DNA of 64,000 bases. Source: Pseudomonas fluorescens (GTDB taxonomy: Bacteria; Pseudomonadota; Gammaproteobacteria; Pseudomonadales; Pseudomonadaceae). A program made the translations under genes and the position numbers. Under the pieces are notes generated by a model. That model saw only the letters and a list, made by a program, of their open reading frames with translations, was not told the DNA's origin and made no database searches. This document shows, in pieces, positions 42,624 through 51,722 of the stretch. Position 1 is the first letter of the stretch; the number at the start of each line of letters is the position of its first letter. The stretch spans positions 744,001-808,000 of the forward strand of contig NZ_CP012831.1 of the NCBI RefSeq assembly GCF_001307275.1, written 5' to 3'.

Positions 42624-44450
42624 TCAAGGCTGTTGTATCTGTTGCAAATGACCGTAGAGTCGAGCGTAGAGGCCCCCGTCGGCAATCAACTGCAAATGGT
42701 CGCCGTCTTCGGCGACTTGCCCACCGTCGAACACCAATACCCGATCGGCCTGCTTCACCGCCGAAAGCCGGTGGGCGATGATCAACGTGGTGCGTGCGCT
42801 CAAAAAACGCGCCAGTGCCTGGTGAAGGTTGTACTCGGTGGCTGCGTCCAATGCCGAGGTGGCTTCGTCGAGAATCACCACCCGTGGGTCGGCCAGTACC
42901 ATGCGGGCGATGGCCAGCCGTTGGCGCTGTCCGCCCGACAGCCGAACCCCGGAACGCCCTACAACGCTTTCCAGGCCCTGGGGCAGCGCCCGTACCGTGG
43001 CGTCGAGCTGGGCGATTTCCAATGCCCGCCAGCAATCGTCGTCGCTGCACTCACGGCCCATGGCCAGGTTGGCCCGTACCGTGTCGTTGAACAGCGCCGG
43101 ATGTTGCAACACCACTGCAACATTCTCCCGAATGGTTTCCAGGCCGATCTCCTGCTGCGTGGCGCCGCCGAAACGAATACTGCCCGACTGTGGCGTGTAC
43201 AGCCCCAGCAGCAACTGCACCAAGGTGCTCTTGCCGCCGCCACTGGCCCCGACGATGGCGACTTTCTCGCCCGGGGAAATGGACAGGTTCAACTGGTCGA
43301 GCACCAGCTCCTCGCCGTAACCGAAACTCAACCCCTGGATTTCGATGCCCACGGTGTCACGGCCCTTGAACGGATCGACGCCCCCCGTGTACTGGGGCTC
43401 GTCAGCCCGGGCCAGCAGTTCGTTGATCCGGTTCAAGGCGCCGCCGGCCGCGTAATAGGCGTACTGCAAGTTCAACAGCTGCTCGACCGGACCGATCATG
43501 AACCAGAGGTAGCTGAACACCGCCAGCATCTGACCGATGGACAGGTCGGAAAACACCACGGTGAGCATGGCCGCCGCGCGGAAAATATCGATGCCGAACT
43601 GGAACAGCAAACCACTGGCGCGGTTCGAGGCGTCGGTTTTCCACTGTGAATTCACGGCGTAATCGCGGACCTCCTTGGCACGCATCCCCAATCGGCCAAG
43701 AAAATAACCCTGGCGGTTGCCGGCGCGCACTTCCTGGATGGCATCCAGGGTTTCGGTCAAGGCCTGGGTGAAGCGCGAGGTGCTGTCGTTCTCCAGTTTC
43801 TTGAGGTGCTTGACCCGCTTGCCCAGTTGCACCGTGGCGTAGATCACCAGCGGGTTGAACAGCAGGATCAGCAGCGCCAGTTCCCAGTGCATCCACACCA
43901 GGATCCCGGCGGTGCCCACCAGGGTCAGCATCGCCACCAGGAAACGGCTGAGGGTCTCGCCGATGAATTTGTCGAGGGTGTCCAGGTCGGTGACCAGGTG
44001 GGCCGCCACGGTGCCGCTGCCCAGGCTTTCGTACTCGCCCAGGGAGATTCGCTTGAGACGTTCGATCAAGCGGATGCGAATGCGATAGACAATGTCCTTG
44101 GCCAGCCTGGCGAACAAGCGCGCCTGCACCACGTTGAACAGTAAGGCGCCACAGCGCAGGGTCAGGGTCGCCAGCAACATCAGCCCGATATAGCCGGCTG
44201 CGCTCTGCCACGCCGTGGGCAAGGCATGGTTCATGACCTTCAAGGCCGCATCGCCGTGGCCCAGCAGGACCTCGTCCACCAGCAGCGGCAACAGCAACGG
44301 AATCGGCACGCTGCACAGCGTCGCCAGCACGGCCACGCCGTTGGCGATCCACAGGGCTTTTTTATGTTTGAGGGCCAGGCGACGGATCTCCGCCCAGCTC
44401 AACCGGTCGATGCGCTGCGAGGTCGATGGGGCTGACGGTCGCTCAGGCAC
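42624..44450 (-). CDS. ABC exporter, fused membrane and ATPase domains
   Basis: Type IV (MsbA/CydC-like) ABC half-transporter of 608 aa that should work as a homodimer in the inner membrane. Six helices lie at about residues 30-310. The ATPase follows from about 360: Walker A VGASGGGKST, Q-loop VVLQHPAL, signature VRLSGGQRQRLAIA, Walker B VVILDEATSALD and switch His in IIAHRLS. The GTG at 44450 overlaps the DsbA-like stop by 8 nt, so the two are probably translationally coupled. Substrate unknown. The pairing with a thioredoxin-fold protein makes thiol or redox-related export a reasonable guess, nothing more. Confidence 0.88.
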   Translation of the reverse strand: MPERPSAPSTSQRIDRLSWAEIRRLALKHKKALWIANGVAVLATLCSVPIPLLLPLLVDEVLLGHGDAALKVMNHALPTAWQSAAGYIGLMLLATLTLRCGALLFNVVQARLFARLAKDIVYRIRIRLIERLKRISLGEYESLGSGTVAAHLVTDLDTLDKFIGETLSRFLVAMLTLVGTAGILVWMHWELALLILLFNPLVIYATVQLGKRVKHLKKLENDSTSRFTQALTETLDAIQEVRAGNRQGYFLGRLGMRAKEVRDYAVNSQWKTDASNRASGLLFQFGIDIFRAAAMLTVVFSDLSIGQMLAVFSYLWFMIGPVEQLLNLQYAYYAAGGALNRINELLARADEPQYTGGVDPFKGRDTVGIEIQGLSFGYGEELVLDQLNLSISPGEKVAIVGASGGGKSTLVQLLLGLYTPQSGSIRFGGATQQEIGLETIRENVAVVLQHPALFNDTVRANLAMGRECSDDDCWRALEIAQLDATVRALPQGLESVVGRSGVRLSGGQRQRLAIARMVLADPRVVILDEATSALDAATEYNLHQALARFLSARTTLIIAHRLSAVKQADRVLVFDGGQVAEDGDHLQLIADGGLYARLYGHLQQIQQP

Positions 44451-45078
44451 AGGTCGCGCGCTCCAGCCAGCGGCCAAGCAAGGGCGACAACTGGCTCAGG
44501 GGCTGGTAACCGTTGGTCAGCAAGGCCAACTGGCCGTCACGCTCGGCCAGCAGCGTGGGGAACCCGGCAATACCCAAATCCTGGACCCAGGTGAAATCCG
44601 CTGCGGTGGCCGCATGTTGGTCGGCGCGGTCGAAAGCCGCGGCGAATTCGATGCGTGGCAGCCCGGCCTGCTCGGCCAGCTCCACCAGGACGCTGGCGTG
44701 GGTGACGTCACGGCCTTGTACATAAAAGGCCTGTTGGATCAGTTTCACCAGCGTCCAGGCCAGGTCCGGGGCCAGGCTGCGGGCCGTTACCAATGCCCGG
44801 CAGGCGGGTTCGGTGTCGTAGACGAAACCATCCGGCAACGCGCCTTCAAGCTTGAAGGGCTGGCCGGTGGCCTGGGTCACGGCCTGCCAGTGCTCGAGAA
44901 TGTAGCGCCGGGTGGTCGGCTCCAGCGCCGAACCGCTGCCGGTGCGCAAACCGCCCACCACCAGGTGCAACTCCACACCCGCGGCGTGCGCCTGCTCGAC
45001 CAACGCCTCGGCCACTGGCGCAAAGCCCCAGCACCAGGAACACATCGGGTCCATCACATAGAGCAGGCGTGACGTCAT
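44443..45078 (-). CDS. DsbA-family thioredoxin-fold protein
   Basis: A 211-aa protein without a signal peptide, so it is probably cytoplasmic. The redox site is CSWC in MDPMCSWCWGFAP (residues 9-21) and the cis-proline loop is AGFPTLL near residue 173. It belongs to the DsbA/FrnE/HCCA-isomerase group, whose cytoplasmic members act as oxidoreductases or glutathione-linked isomerases. It lies 3 nt after trhO and overlaps the ABC exporter gene, forming a three-gene unit. Two cysteines occur outside the active site (PACRAL and the C-terminal TCA). Confidence 0.88.
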   Translation of the reverse strand: MTSRLLYVMDPMCSWCWGFAPVAEALVEQAHAAGVELHLVVGGLRTGSGSALEPTTRRYILEHWQAVTQATGQPFKLEGALPDGFVYDTEPACRALVTARSLAPDLAWTLVKLIQQAFYVQGRDVTHASVLVELAEQAGLPRIEFAAAFDRADQHAATAADFTWVQDLGIAGFPTLLAERDGQLALLTNGYQPLSQLSPLLGRWLERATCA

Positions 45079-45081
45079 GGC

Positions 45082-46023
45082 TCAAGCCTCGGAAGATGTT
45101 TGCTTGTAGTTGTAGCCGATCGGGTGCGGCATGTTGCGCGCCTTGGCCAACTCGATCTGTTTCTGCCGGTCGATGGCGCTGCGACGGGTTTTCTCGCTCA
45201 GCTTATCCCAGCAATGCGGGCAACTGATGCCAGGCACATAGTGCTCCGAAGCGCGGTCTTCTACGCTCACCGGAGTACGACAAGCGTGACATTGATCGTA
45301 GTCCCCTTCGCTGAGGTCGTGGCGAACGGTCACGCGGTTATCGAACACGAAGCAGTCGCCACGCCACTTGGTTTCTTCCTGAGGGACCTCTTCGAGGTAT
45401 TTCAGGATGCCGCCCTTGAGGTGATAGACCTCGCCGAACCCCTGGCCGAGCATGTAGCTGGAGGCTTTTTCACAGCGAATACCACCGGTGCAGAACATCG
45501 CGACTTTCTTGTGCCTGGCCGGGTCGAAGTGGGCCTTGATGTACTCGGGGAACTCGCGAAAGCTGGTGGTCTTGGGGTCGATGGCGCCTTCGAAGGTACC
45601 GATGGACACTTCATAATCGTTGCGGGTGTCGATCAGCAGCACTTCCGGGTCGCTGATCAGCGCGTTCCAGTCCTGCGGTTCGACGTAGGTGCCGACTTGC
45701 TTGTTCGGATCCACGCCTTCGACGCCAAGGGTGACGATTTCTTTCTTGAGCTTGACCTTGGTGCGGTAGAACGGCTGCTCATCGCAATACGACTCTTTAT
45801 GGTCGATGTCGATCATGCGCGGATCGTTCTTGAGCCAGGCCAGCAGCCCGTCGATGCCTTCGCGGGTGCCGGAGACCGTGCCGTTGATGCCTTCCTCGGC
45901 GATCAGCAACGTGCCTTTGATGCCGTTGTCGAGCATGGCCTTGAGCAAGGGCTCACGCAGCTCGACGTAATCTTCCAGGGTGACGAACTTATACAGTGCC
46001 GCCACGACAATGGGTTGTGTCAT
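45082..46023 (-). CDS. trhO: tRNA uridine-5-oxyacetic acid pathway hydroxylase TrhO
   Basis: Rhodanese-family protein of 313 aa (YceA/TrhO). It hydroxylates U34 of certain tRNAs with O2 to 5-hydroxyuridine, the first step to cmo5U/mo5U. N-terminal acylphosphatase-like domain with [13 protein letters not shown] (about residues 41-53), rhodanese domain with [16 protein letters not shown] and the active Cys in [13 protein letters not shown] (about residue 177), and a C-terminal CHAC...CPHC zinc-like pair. First gene of the trhO-dsbA-like-ABC unit. Confidence 0.95.
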   Translation of the reverse strand: MTQPIVVAALYKFVTLEDYVELREPLLKAMLDNGIKGTLLIAEEGINGTVSGTREGIDGLLAWLKNDPRMIDIDHKESYCDEQPFYRTKVKLKKEIVTLGVEGVDPNKQVGTYVEPQDWNALISDPEVLLIDTRNDYEVSIGTFEGAIDPKTTSFREFPEYIKAHFDPARHKKVAMFCTGGIRCEKASSYMLGQGFGEVYHLKGGILKYLEEVPQEETKWRGDCFVFDNRVTVRHDLSEGDYDQCHACRTPVSVEDRASEHYVPGISCPHCWDKLSEKTRRSAIDRQKQIELAKARNMPHPIGYNYKQTSSEA

Positions 46024-46068
46024 GGGTGTTTCTCCAGGTGGCTACCCTCGTAAAGGGTGAACCGGATG

Positions 46069-46102
46069 CGAAAAAAAACGCGCCGGGTAAGCGGCGCGTT
46101 GC
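46069..46102 (-). terminator. Terminator between bolA and trhO
   Basis: 9-bp stem (46077-46085 with 46092-46100), GC-rich, followed by eight T on the minus strand. It would end the DUF2059-bolA transcript before trhO. Confidence 0.85.
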
Positions 46103-46160
46103 GGATTCTAGCAAAGACACGGTGGCTTTAGGAGCTGCACGCGCCTGGGAGCTGGACCAA

Positions 46161-46264
46161 TTGTGGCGAGGGAGCTTGCTCCCGCTCGGCGGCGAAGCCG
46201 TCGTCTGTATCAGTTTCCAGGGGACCGCTTCGCGGTCCAGCGGGAGCAAGCTCCCTCGCCACAA
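46161..46264. repeat. Long palindromic element, GGCGAGGGAGCTTGCTCCC family
   Basis: Same outer arms as at 36672-36763 and 50270-50389, with inner sub-hairpins CGGCGGCGAAGCCG and GGACCGCTTCGCGGTCC. Lies between bolA and its terminator. Confidence 0.88.
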
Positions 46265-46292
46265 CAAGCATCCGCGCGACAAACAACCACTT

Positions 46293-46592
46293 TCAGTGCT
46301 TGCTGCCACCGGCACAGGTGGGCGAAGCCGGGGCGGCGTCGATCCGGGCCCACTCCTCGGGTGTGTAGGTGTGCAGCGCCAACGCATGGAATTCGCCCAT
46401 CAGCTCGCCCAGCGTGCCATAGACCTTCTGGTGACGCTTGACACGATTGAGCCCTTCGAACTGCTGGCTGACCACCACCGCCTTGAAGTGGGTCTGCAGG
46501 CCACGGCTGTGCATGTGGCTTTCATCCAGCACTTGCAAATGCTCGGGCTGCAACAGCCCAAGCGTTGATTCGATGCGTTGTTGCATGCTCAT
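46293..46592 (-). CDS. BolA family protein
   Basis: A 99-aa member of the BolA/IbaG family, which pair with monothiol glutaredoxins (Grx4/GrxD) in iron-sulfur handling, and in some cases affect cell shape and gene expression. Family features: LQVLDESHMHSRG (about residues 18-31), the invariant His of FEGLNRVKRHQKVYGTLG (about residues 46-62) and HALALHTYTPEEW. The extended tail ends in a Cys and His. It lies 12 nt after the DUF2059 gene, so the two form an operon closed by the hairpin at 46069. Confidence 0.93.
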   Translation of the reverse strand: MSMQQRIESTLGLLQPEHLQVLDESHMHSRGLQTHFKAVVVSQQFEGLNRVKRHQKVYGTLGELMGEFHALALHTYTPEEWARIDAAPASPTCAGGSKH

Positions 46593-46604
46593 ACCGGGCT
46601 CCGC

Positions 46605-47123
46605 TTACGGCTTTTTCTTGGCTGGAGCGGCTTTTGGCTCGAGCTCGGCCGTCATGTCGGCCAGCAGCTTGTTGACCACCGGCACTGCGCTCTCAAGCTT
46701 GGCCTGGGTCAGTTGGGCCGATTGCTGGGTCAACTGTGGCATTTTTTCCAGGACTTTCTTGCCCAATGGCGACTGGTAGAAAGCGACCAGGTCCTTGAGC
46801 TCCGATTCGTTGAAGTTGCTGGTGTAGAGCTTGACCATGTCCGGCTTGAGCTTGTTCCAGCCGATGGCTTGGTCCAGCGCGGCATTGGCCTTGGCCTGGT
46901 AGGTTTCCAGGGTGGCTTTTTTCGACTCAGGGGCCTTGGTCTGTTCAAAGCGCTGGGCAAACATCTGCTGCACTTGCATGTACACCGGAGTGCCCAGTTT
47001 GTCAGCGTGCGCCAGGGTCAGGAACGCTTCGGCGCTGGCGTTGTGGCTGGCGGTATCGGCGAAAACAGGGCCGCTGGCACACACCAGAGCAACTGCGGTA
47101 CAGATGGCACGAAGACGGGTCAT
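46605..47123 (-). CDS. Secreted DUF2059 protein
   Basis: A 172-aa protein with a cleavable signal peptide (TAVALVCASGPVFA, cleavage near residue 22) and a helical DUF2059 region (about residues 65-150) with the characteristic YQSPLGKKVLEKMPQL. The C-terminal end is lysine- and proline-rich. Probably periplasmic; function unknown. The ATG at 47123 has AGGA 6 nt upstream; an ATG 15 nt earlier is less likely. Operon with bolA. Confidence 0.88.
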   Translation of the reverse strand: MTRLRAICTAVALVCASGPVFADTASHNASAEAFLTLAHADKLGTPVYMQVQQMFAQRFEQTKAPESKKATLETYQAKANAALDQAIGWNKLKPDMVKLYTSNFNESELKDLVAFYQSPLGKKVLEKMPQLTQQSAQLTQAKLESAVPVVNKLLADMTAELEPKAAPAKKKP

Positions 47124-47325
47124 CGAGTTTCCTTTCATTACAGGCGAGGTAAAACCCCAAGGGCGACCATTCTGCGCCTAAAAAACGCCGGGGCTCAACC
47201 CCGACGGTTGTCGGGTCCGATTGACGGGCCCAAGCCACCGTTGCTGGATTGAGGGATGATTGAGGGAACCGGAGCGGCCCATCTGGGCCTAAACTGCGCA
47301 TTCAGCCTTTAAGGAGTTTGACCCG

Positions 47326-48720
47326 ATGAGCCGTATCGAAACCGACAGCCTTGGCCAGGTTGAAGTCCCGGACGACGCCTACTGGGGCGCGCAGACGCAG
47401 CGTTCCATGATCAACTTCGCCATTGGCAACGAACGCATGCCGCTGTCGGTGTTGCACGCCCTGGCGCTGATCAAGAAGGCCGCCGCGCGGGTCAATGATC
47501 GCAATGGCGACCTGCCCGCCGACATCGCCCGCCTGATCGAACAGGCCGCCGACGAAGTGCTGGACGGCCAGCATGACGACCAATTCCCGCTGGTGGTCTG
47601 GCAGACCGGCAGCGGGACCCAGAGCAACATGAACGTCAACGAAGTGATCGCCGGACGCGCCAACGAACTGGCCGGCAACCCCCGCGGCGGCAAGAGCCCG
47701 GTGCACCCCAACGACCACGTCAACCGTTCGCAGAGTTCCAACGACTGCTTCCCCACCGCCATGCACATCGCCGCCGCCCAGGCCGTCCATCAGCAATTGT
47801 TGCCGGCCATCGGCGAGCTGTCCGGCGGTCTCGCGGAACTGGCCGCGCGCCACATGAAGTTGGTCAAGACCGGCCGTACCCACATGATGGATGCCACGCC
47901 GATCACCTTTGGCCAGGAACTGTCGGCGTTCATTGCCCAGCTCGATTACGCCGAACGGGCGATCCGCGCTGCGCTACCGGCGGTCTGCGAACTGGCCCAG
48001 GGCGGCACGGCAGTGGGCACCGGGCTCAATTCACCCCATGGGTTCGGCGAAGCGATTGCCGCAGAACTGGCGGCGCTGTCGGGCCTGCCGTTCGTCACCG
48101 CACCCAACAAGTTTGCCGCGTTGGCCGGCCATGAACCCCTGACCTCGTTGTCCGGCGCGCTGAAAACCCTCGCCGTGACCCTGATGAAAATCGCCAACGA
48201 CCTGCGCCTGCTGGGCTCCGGACCACGGGCCGGGTTCGCCGAGGTGAAATTGCCGGCCAACGAACCGGGCAGTTCCATCATGCCCGGCAAGGTCAACCCG
48301 ACCCAGTGCGAAGCCTTGTCGATGCTGGCCTGCCAGGTCATGGGCAACGACGTGACCATCGGTTTTGCCGCCAGCCAGGGGCATTTGCAGTTGAACGTGT
48401 TCAAACCGGTGATCATCCACAACCTGCTGCAATCGATTCGCCTGTTGGCCGATGGCTGCAGCAACTTCCAGCAGCACTGCATCGCCGGGCTCGAACCGGA
48501 CGCCGAGCAGATGGCCGCGCACCTGGAACGTGGGTTGATGCTGGTGACCGCGCTGAACCCGCACATCGGCTACGACAAGTCAGCGGAAATCGCCAAGAAA
48601 GCCTACGGTGAAGGGCTGACCTTGCGCGAAGCGGCGTTGCAGCTGGGGTATCTCACCGATGAAGAGTTCGATGCCTGGGTGAGGCCGGAGAATATGCTGG
48701 AAGCGGGTAGCCAGGGCTGA
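47326..48720 (+). CDS. fumC: Class II fumarate hydratase
   Basis: Iron-free, heat-stable fumarase of 464 aa converting fumarate to malate in the TCA cycle. The signature [11 protein letters not shown] (about residues 317-327), the catalytic loop Ser in it, [14 protein letters not shown] (about 96-109) and [10 protein letters not shown] (about 184-193) are all present. In this group fumC can back up the iron-dependent fumarase under iron or oxidative stress. AAGGAG precedes the ATG by about 8 nt. It appears to be a single-gene unit, followed by REP copies. Confidence 0.97.
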   Translation: MSRIETDSLGQVEVPDDAYWGAQTQRSMINFAIGNERMPLSVLHALALIKKAAARVNDRNGDLPADIARLIEQAADEVLDGQHDDQFPLVVWQTGSGTQSNMNVNEVIAGRANELAGNPRGGKSPVHPNDHVNRSQSSNDCFPTAMHIAAAQAVHQQLLPAIGELSGGLAELAARHMKLVKTGRTHMMDATPITFGQELSAFIAQLDYAERAIRAALPAVCELAQGGTAVGTGLNSPHGFGEAIAAELAALSGLPFVTAPNKFAALAGHEPLTSLSGALKTLAVTLMKIANDLRLLGSGPRAGFAEVKLPANEPGSSIMPGKVNPTQCEALSMLACQVMGNDVTIGFAASQGHLQLNVFKPVIIHNLLQSIRLLADGCSNFQQHCIAGLEPDAEQMAAHLERGLMLVTALNPHIGYDKSAEIAKKAYGEGLTLREAALQLGYLTDEEFDAWVRPENMLEAGSQG

Positions 48721-48742
48721 GTTTTGCCTTGATCGATAGTGC

Positions 48743-48901
48743 GCTATCGCGAGCAAGCTCGCTCCCACAGGGCAACGTGGACCGCGACATTACATCCACT
48801 GAAGATCCACTGTGGGAGCGAGCTTGCTCGCGATGAGCCCGGCAGGCTCGGCATCACTGTTGACTCGTGAGCCGCTATCGCGAGCAGGCTCGCTCCCACA
48901 G
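48743..48901. repeat. Three REP copies in alternating orientation
   Basis: Copies at 48743-48770 (inverted), 48811-48838 (forward) and 48873-48901 (inverted) fill the whole space between convergent fumC and the DMT exporter gene. The last copy touches the exporter stop. Confidence 0.88.
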
Positions 48902-48905
48902 GGGG

Positions 48906-49868
48906 CTAACGCCCGACAGCCAAACGCTCGCGTCGGGCCCTGAGGCCGGCGATCAGCGAGGGCCCCAGGGCGACCAGCGCCGACCCCAGGACCACCAGCA
49001 CCGCTCCGCCATAGCCCAGCAGGTTGATCTGCTCGGCATGGACATAATCAGGCCACCACCAGGCCGCCATTGCCACCACGGCGAAGGTCACCAGCGGCGT
49101 GATCGCCAGGGTCGCGCTGACCCGCGACGCTTCCCAATGGGCCAGGGCTTCGGCGAACGCGCCATAGGCAATCAGGGTGTTGAGGCAGCAAGCGAGCAAC
49201 AACCAGCCTTGCAGCGGGCTCAATTGCAGCGCCTCCAACGGATGCACCCAGGGTGTGAGCAGCAGCGCGCAGAACAGGTAGATCACCATCATCACCTGCA
49301 ACGAGTTCCACACCGTCAACAATTGCTTCTGGCCCAGGGCATAGAACGTCCAGACCGTCGACGCCAGCAACACCATCAGCACCCCGGCGGTGTAGTCGCT
49401 CAGGGACGTCAGCAACTCGCCCAGGCGCTGGTTGAAAAACAGCGTGAAACCGATCAGCAACACCAGCAGGCCGATGCCCTGCCCCACGCTGAACCGCTCC
49501 TTGAACACGAACAGGCTGGCGACCAGCAACATGATCGGCCCCATCTGCACCACCAGTTGCGCGGTGCCGGGGCTCAAGCGATTCAGGCCCATCAGGTACA
49601 ACACGTAGTTGCCCACCAGCCCGAGCACCGCCATCGCCACCAGCCAGCCGCCACGAGGGCCGAGCACCTTGCGACTGGGCAGGCGCCGGGTGGCCGCCAA
49701 ATAGATGAACAGCAAACCGCCGGACACCAGCAAGCGAAACCAGGTCACGGTGACCGGGTCCATCACTTGCAGCACTTGCTTGAGCTTGATCGGCAGGATT
49801 CCCCAGAGCAGGGCGGTCAACAGGGCAAGGAACAAGCCGTAGACCCAGCGACCGGACGATATGTGCAT
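48906..49868 (-). CDS. DMT (EamA) family transporter
   Basis: Inner-membrane protein of 320 aa with ten hydrophobic helices arranged as two EamA repeats (about residues 8-140 and 155-305), the layout of drug/metabolite exporters such as RhtA. Motifs like GILPIKLKQVL near the start and PLVTFAVVAM in the second repeat fit. The ATG at 49868 is preceded by GAGGG at 5 nt; a longer reading to 49928 has no ribosome site. Substrate cannot be deduced. Confidence 0.87.
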   Translation of the reverse strand: MHISSGRWVYGLFLALLTALLWGILPIKLKQVLQVMDPVTVTWFRLLVSGGLLFIYLAATRRLPSRKVLGPRGGWLVAMAVLGLVGNYVLYLMGLNRLSPGTAQLVVQMGPIMLLVASLFVFKERFSVGQGIGLLVLLIGFTLFFNQRLGELLTSLSDYTAGVLMVLLASTVWTFYALGQKQLLTVWNSLQVMMVIYLFCALLLTPWVHPLEALQLSPLQGWLLLACCLNTLIAYGAFAEALAHWEASRVSATLAITPLVTFAVVAMAAWWWPDYVHAEQINLLGYGGAVLVVLGSALVALGPSLIAGLRARRERLAVGR

Positions 49869-50059
49869 GCAACCCTCGAAGCCCAAGACAAAGAACGCCC
49901 ATTCTAGGCCTCTATCGCCCAGCAACACAGGAACAGTTGGGGATTAATTGAACCGGCTACGGGTATGGCACATGGCCGCCTATCGGCTCGCCAAGCAGCC
50001 GTCAGCACCAGCCCCTAAACTTCACTCAACCTGATCCCGCCACCTCTTTGGAGCCCCCC

Positions 50060-50257
50060 ATGCTCGGCAAACGCGCCCAGGACCTCGCCCCTGCGATGGT
50101 CTTTCCCAGTGACCGGATTTGCCGGATAAACGGCGAGTTTTACTTCAATACCCGGGAAGGCACCCAGGAAGGGCCATTCGCCAGTCGCGAGGATGCGTTG
50201 CGGGAAGTGGAGGCGTATGTACAGCGAATGCTGCAACTGACTCAGGTCGCCAGCTAG
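50060..50257 (+). CDS. Small DUF6316-type protein
   Basis: A 65-aa soluble protein with the core YFNTREGTQEGPFASREDA and a helical C-terminus (REVEAYVQRMLQ). Such short proteins are conserved in Pseudomonas, with the name DUF6316 to my knowledge, and no function. The ATG at 50060 has GGAG 6 nt upstream, a very good site. Confidence 0.8.
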   Translation: MLGKRAQDLAPAMVFPSDRICRINGEFYFNTREGTQEGPFASREDALREVEAYVQRMLQLTQVAS

Positions 50258-50269
50258 CGCACCGCTCTC

Positions 50270-50389
50270 TTGTGGCGAGGGAGCTTGCTCCCGCTGGGTC
50301 GCGAAGCGGCCCCCCTGCCCCGTCAATAAACCGCATCGACAGGTTAACGACTGCTTCGCAGCCGAGCGGGAGCAAGCTCCCTCGCCACA
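50270..50389. repeat. Long palindromic element, GGCGAGGGAGCTTGCTCCC family
   Basis: Third copy of the element at 36672 and 46161, between the small DUF6316 gene and the thiolase gene. Outer arms are conserved over about 25 bp; the interior differs. Confidence 0.87.
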
Positions 50390-50434
50390 CAAGCTCCCTG
50401 GCCACAAAAGCCGCCGACCTCCCCAAGCCCGTGG

Positions 50435-51619
50435 TTATCCCACCGCCTCGAACAACCCCGTAGCCCCCATCCCGCCGCCCACGCACATGGTCACGATGCC
50501 GTAACGCAGGTTGCGCCGTTGCAGCTCACGCACCAGATGCCCCACCTGCCGCGAACCGGTCATGCCGAACGGATGGCCGATGGAGATCGAGCCGCCGTTG
50601 ACGTTGTATTTCTGCGGATCGATTTCCAGCCGGTCGCGGCTGTACAGGCACTGGGAAGCGAACGCCTCGTTGAGTTCCCACAGGTCGATATCGGCGATCT
50701 GCAAGCCCTTGGCCTTGAGCAGCTTGGGCACCGAAAACACCGGGCCGATGCCCATTTCGTCCGGCTCGCAACCGGCCACCGTAAAGCCACGGAAAAACGC
50801 CTTGGGCTTGAGCCCCAGGGCCAGGGCCTTTTCCAGGCTCATCACCAAGGTCATCGAGGCCCCGTCGGACAACTGCGAGGAGTTGCCCGCCGTCACCGAG
50901 CCGTCTTCGGCGAACACCGGCTTCAGGCCCGCGAGGCTTTCATAGGTGGTGTCGGGACGGTTGCAGTCATCATGATCGACCACGCCATCGAGGATCTGAA
51001 CGACACCCGTGTTCTTGTCCTCGACCCGGTACTTGACCGCCATCGGGATGATTTCGTCATCGAACAACCCCGCCGCCTGGGCCTTGGCGGTGCGTTGCTG
51101 GCTCTGCAAGGCGTAACGGTCCTGCTCCTCGCGGCTGACCTGGTAACGGCGGGCGACGATCTCGGCGGTCTGGCCCATGGGAAAATAAATCCCGGGCACC
51201 TGCTCCTTGAGCAGCGGGTTGATCAGGTTGTCGGTGTTGACGCTTTTCATCGTCAGGCTGATGGACTCCACCCCGCCGGCCACGATGATGTCGCTGCAAC
51301 CGGAAGCGATCTGGTTGGCGGCGATGGCAATGGCTTGCAGGCCCGAAGAACAGAAGCGGTTGAGGGTCATGCCGGCCGTGCCGATGCCCAATTGCGAGAG
51401 CACCGCCACGTTGCGCCCGATGTTGTAGCCCTGGGCACCTTCATTGGACCCGGCCCCGACGATACAGTCCTCGACACTGGCCGGGTTGATGTCGTTGCGC
51501 GCCAGCAAGGCATTGACGCAATGGGCCGCCATGTCATCCGGACGGGTCATGTTGAACTTGCCACGAAAGGACTTGGCCAGGCCGGTCCGTACGCTGTCGA
51601 CGATCACCACTTCACGCAT
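50435..51619 (-). CDS. Acetyl-CoA C-acyltransferase (thiolase)
   Basis: Thiolase of 394 aa, performing thiolytic cleavage of 3-ketoacyl-CoA or the reverse condensation. Nucleophile Cys in LNRFCSSGLQAIA (about residue 90), NEAFA loop in LWELNEAFASQ, His in SIGHPFGMTGSR (about residue 350) and general-base Cys in MCVGGGMGATG (about residue 380). It is a stand-alone gene with no adjacent fadB-like partner; the substrate length class is not clear. It resembles FadA/FadI-type degradative thiolases more than AtoB. Confidence 0.92.
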   Translation of the reverse strand: MREVVIVDSVRTGLAKSFRGKFNMTRPDDMAAHCVNALLARNDINPASVEDCIVGAGSNEGAQGYNIGRNVAVLSQLGIGTAGMTLNRFCSSGLQAIAIAANQIASGCSDIIVAGGVESISLTMKSVNTDNLINPLLKEQVPGIYFPMGQTAEIVARRYQVSREEQDRYALQSQQRTAKAQAAGLFDDEIIPMAVKYRVEDKNTGVVQILDGVVDHDDCNRPDTTYESLAGLKPVFAEDGSVTAGNSSQLSDGASMTLVMSLEKALALGLKPKAFFRGFTVAGCEPDEMGIGPVFSVPKLLKAKGLQIADIDLWELNEAFASQCLYSRDRLEIDPQKYNVNGGSISIGHPFGMTGSRQVGHLVRELQRRNLRYGIVTMCVGGGMGATGLFEAVG

Positions 51620-51722
51620 GGCTGTACCTCATTGTTGTAGTCGGTTGAGAGTGGATCGAGCATAGATCCACTGGATAACCGACCGCGACAATCATTCACC
51701 TCGCGTATGCGCGCCCATCGCC

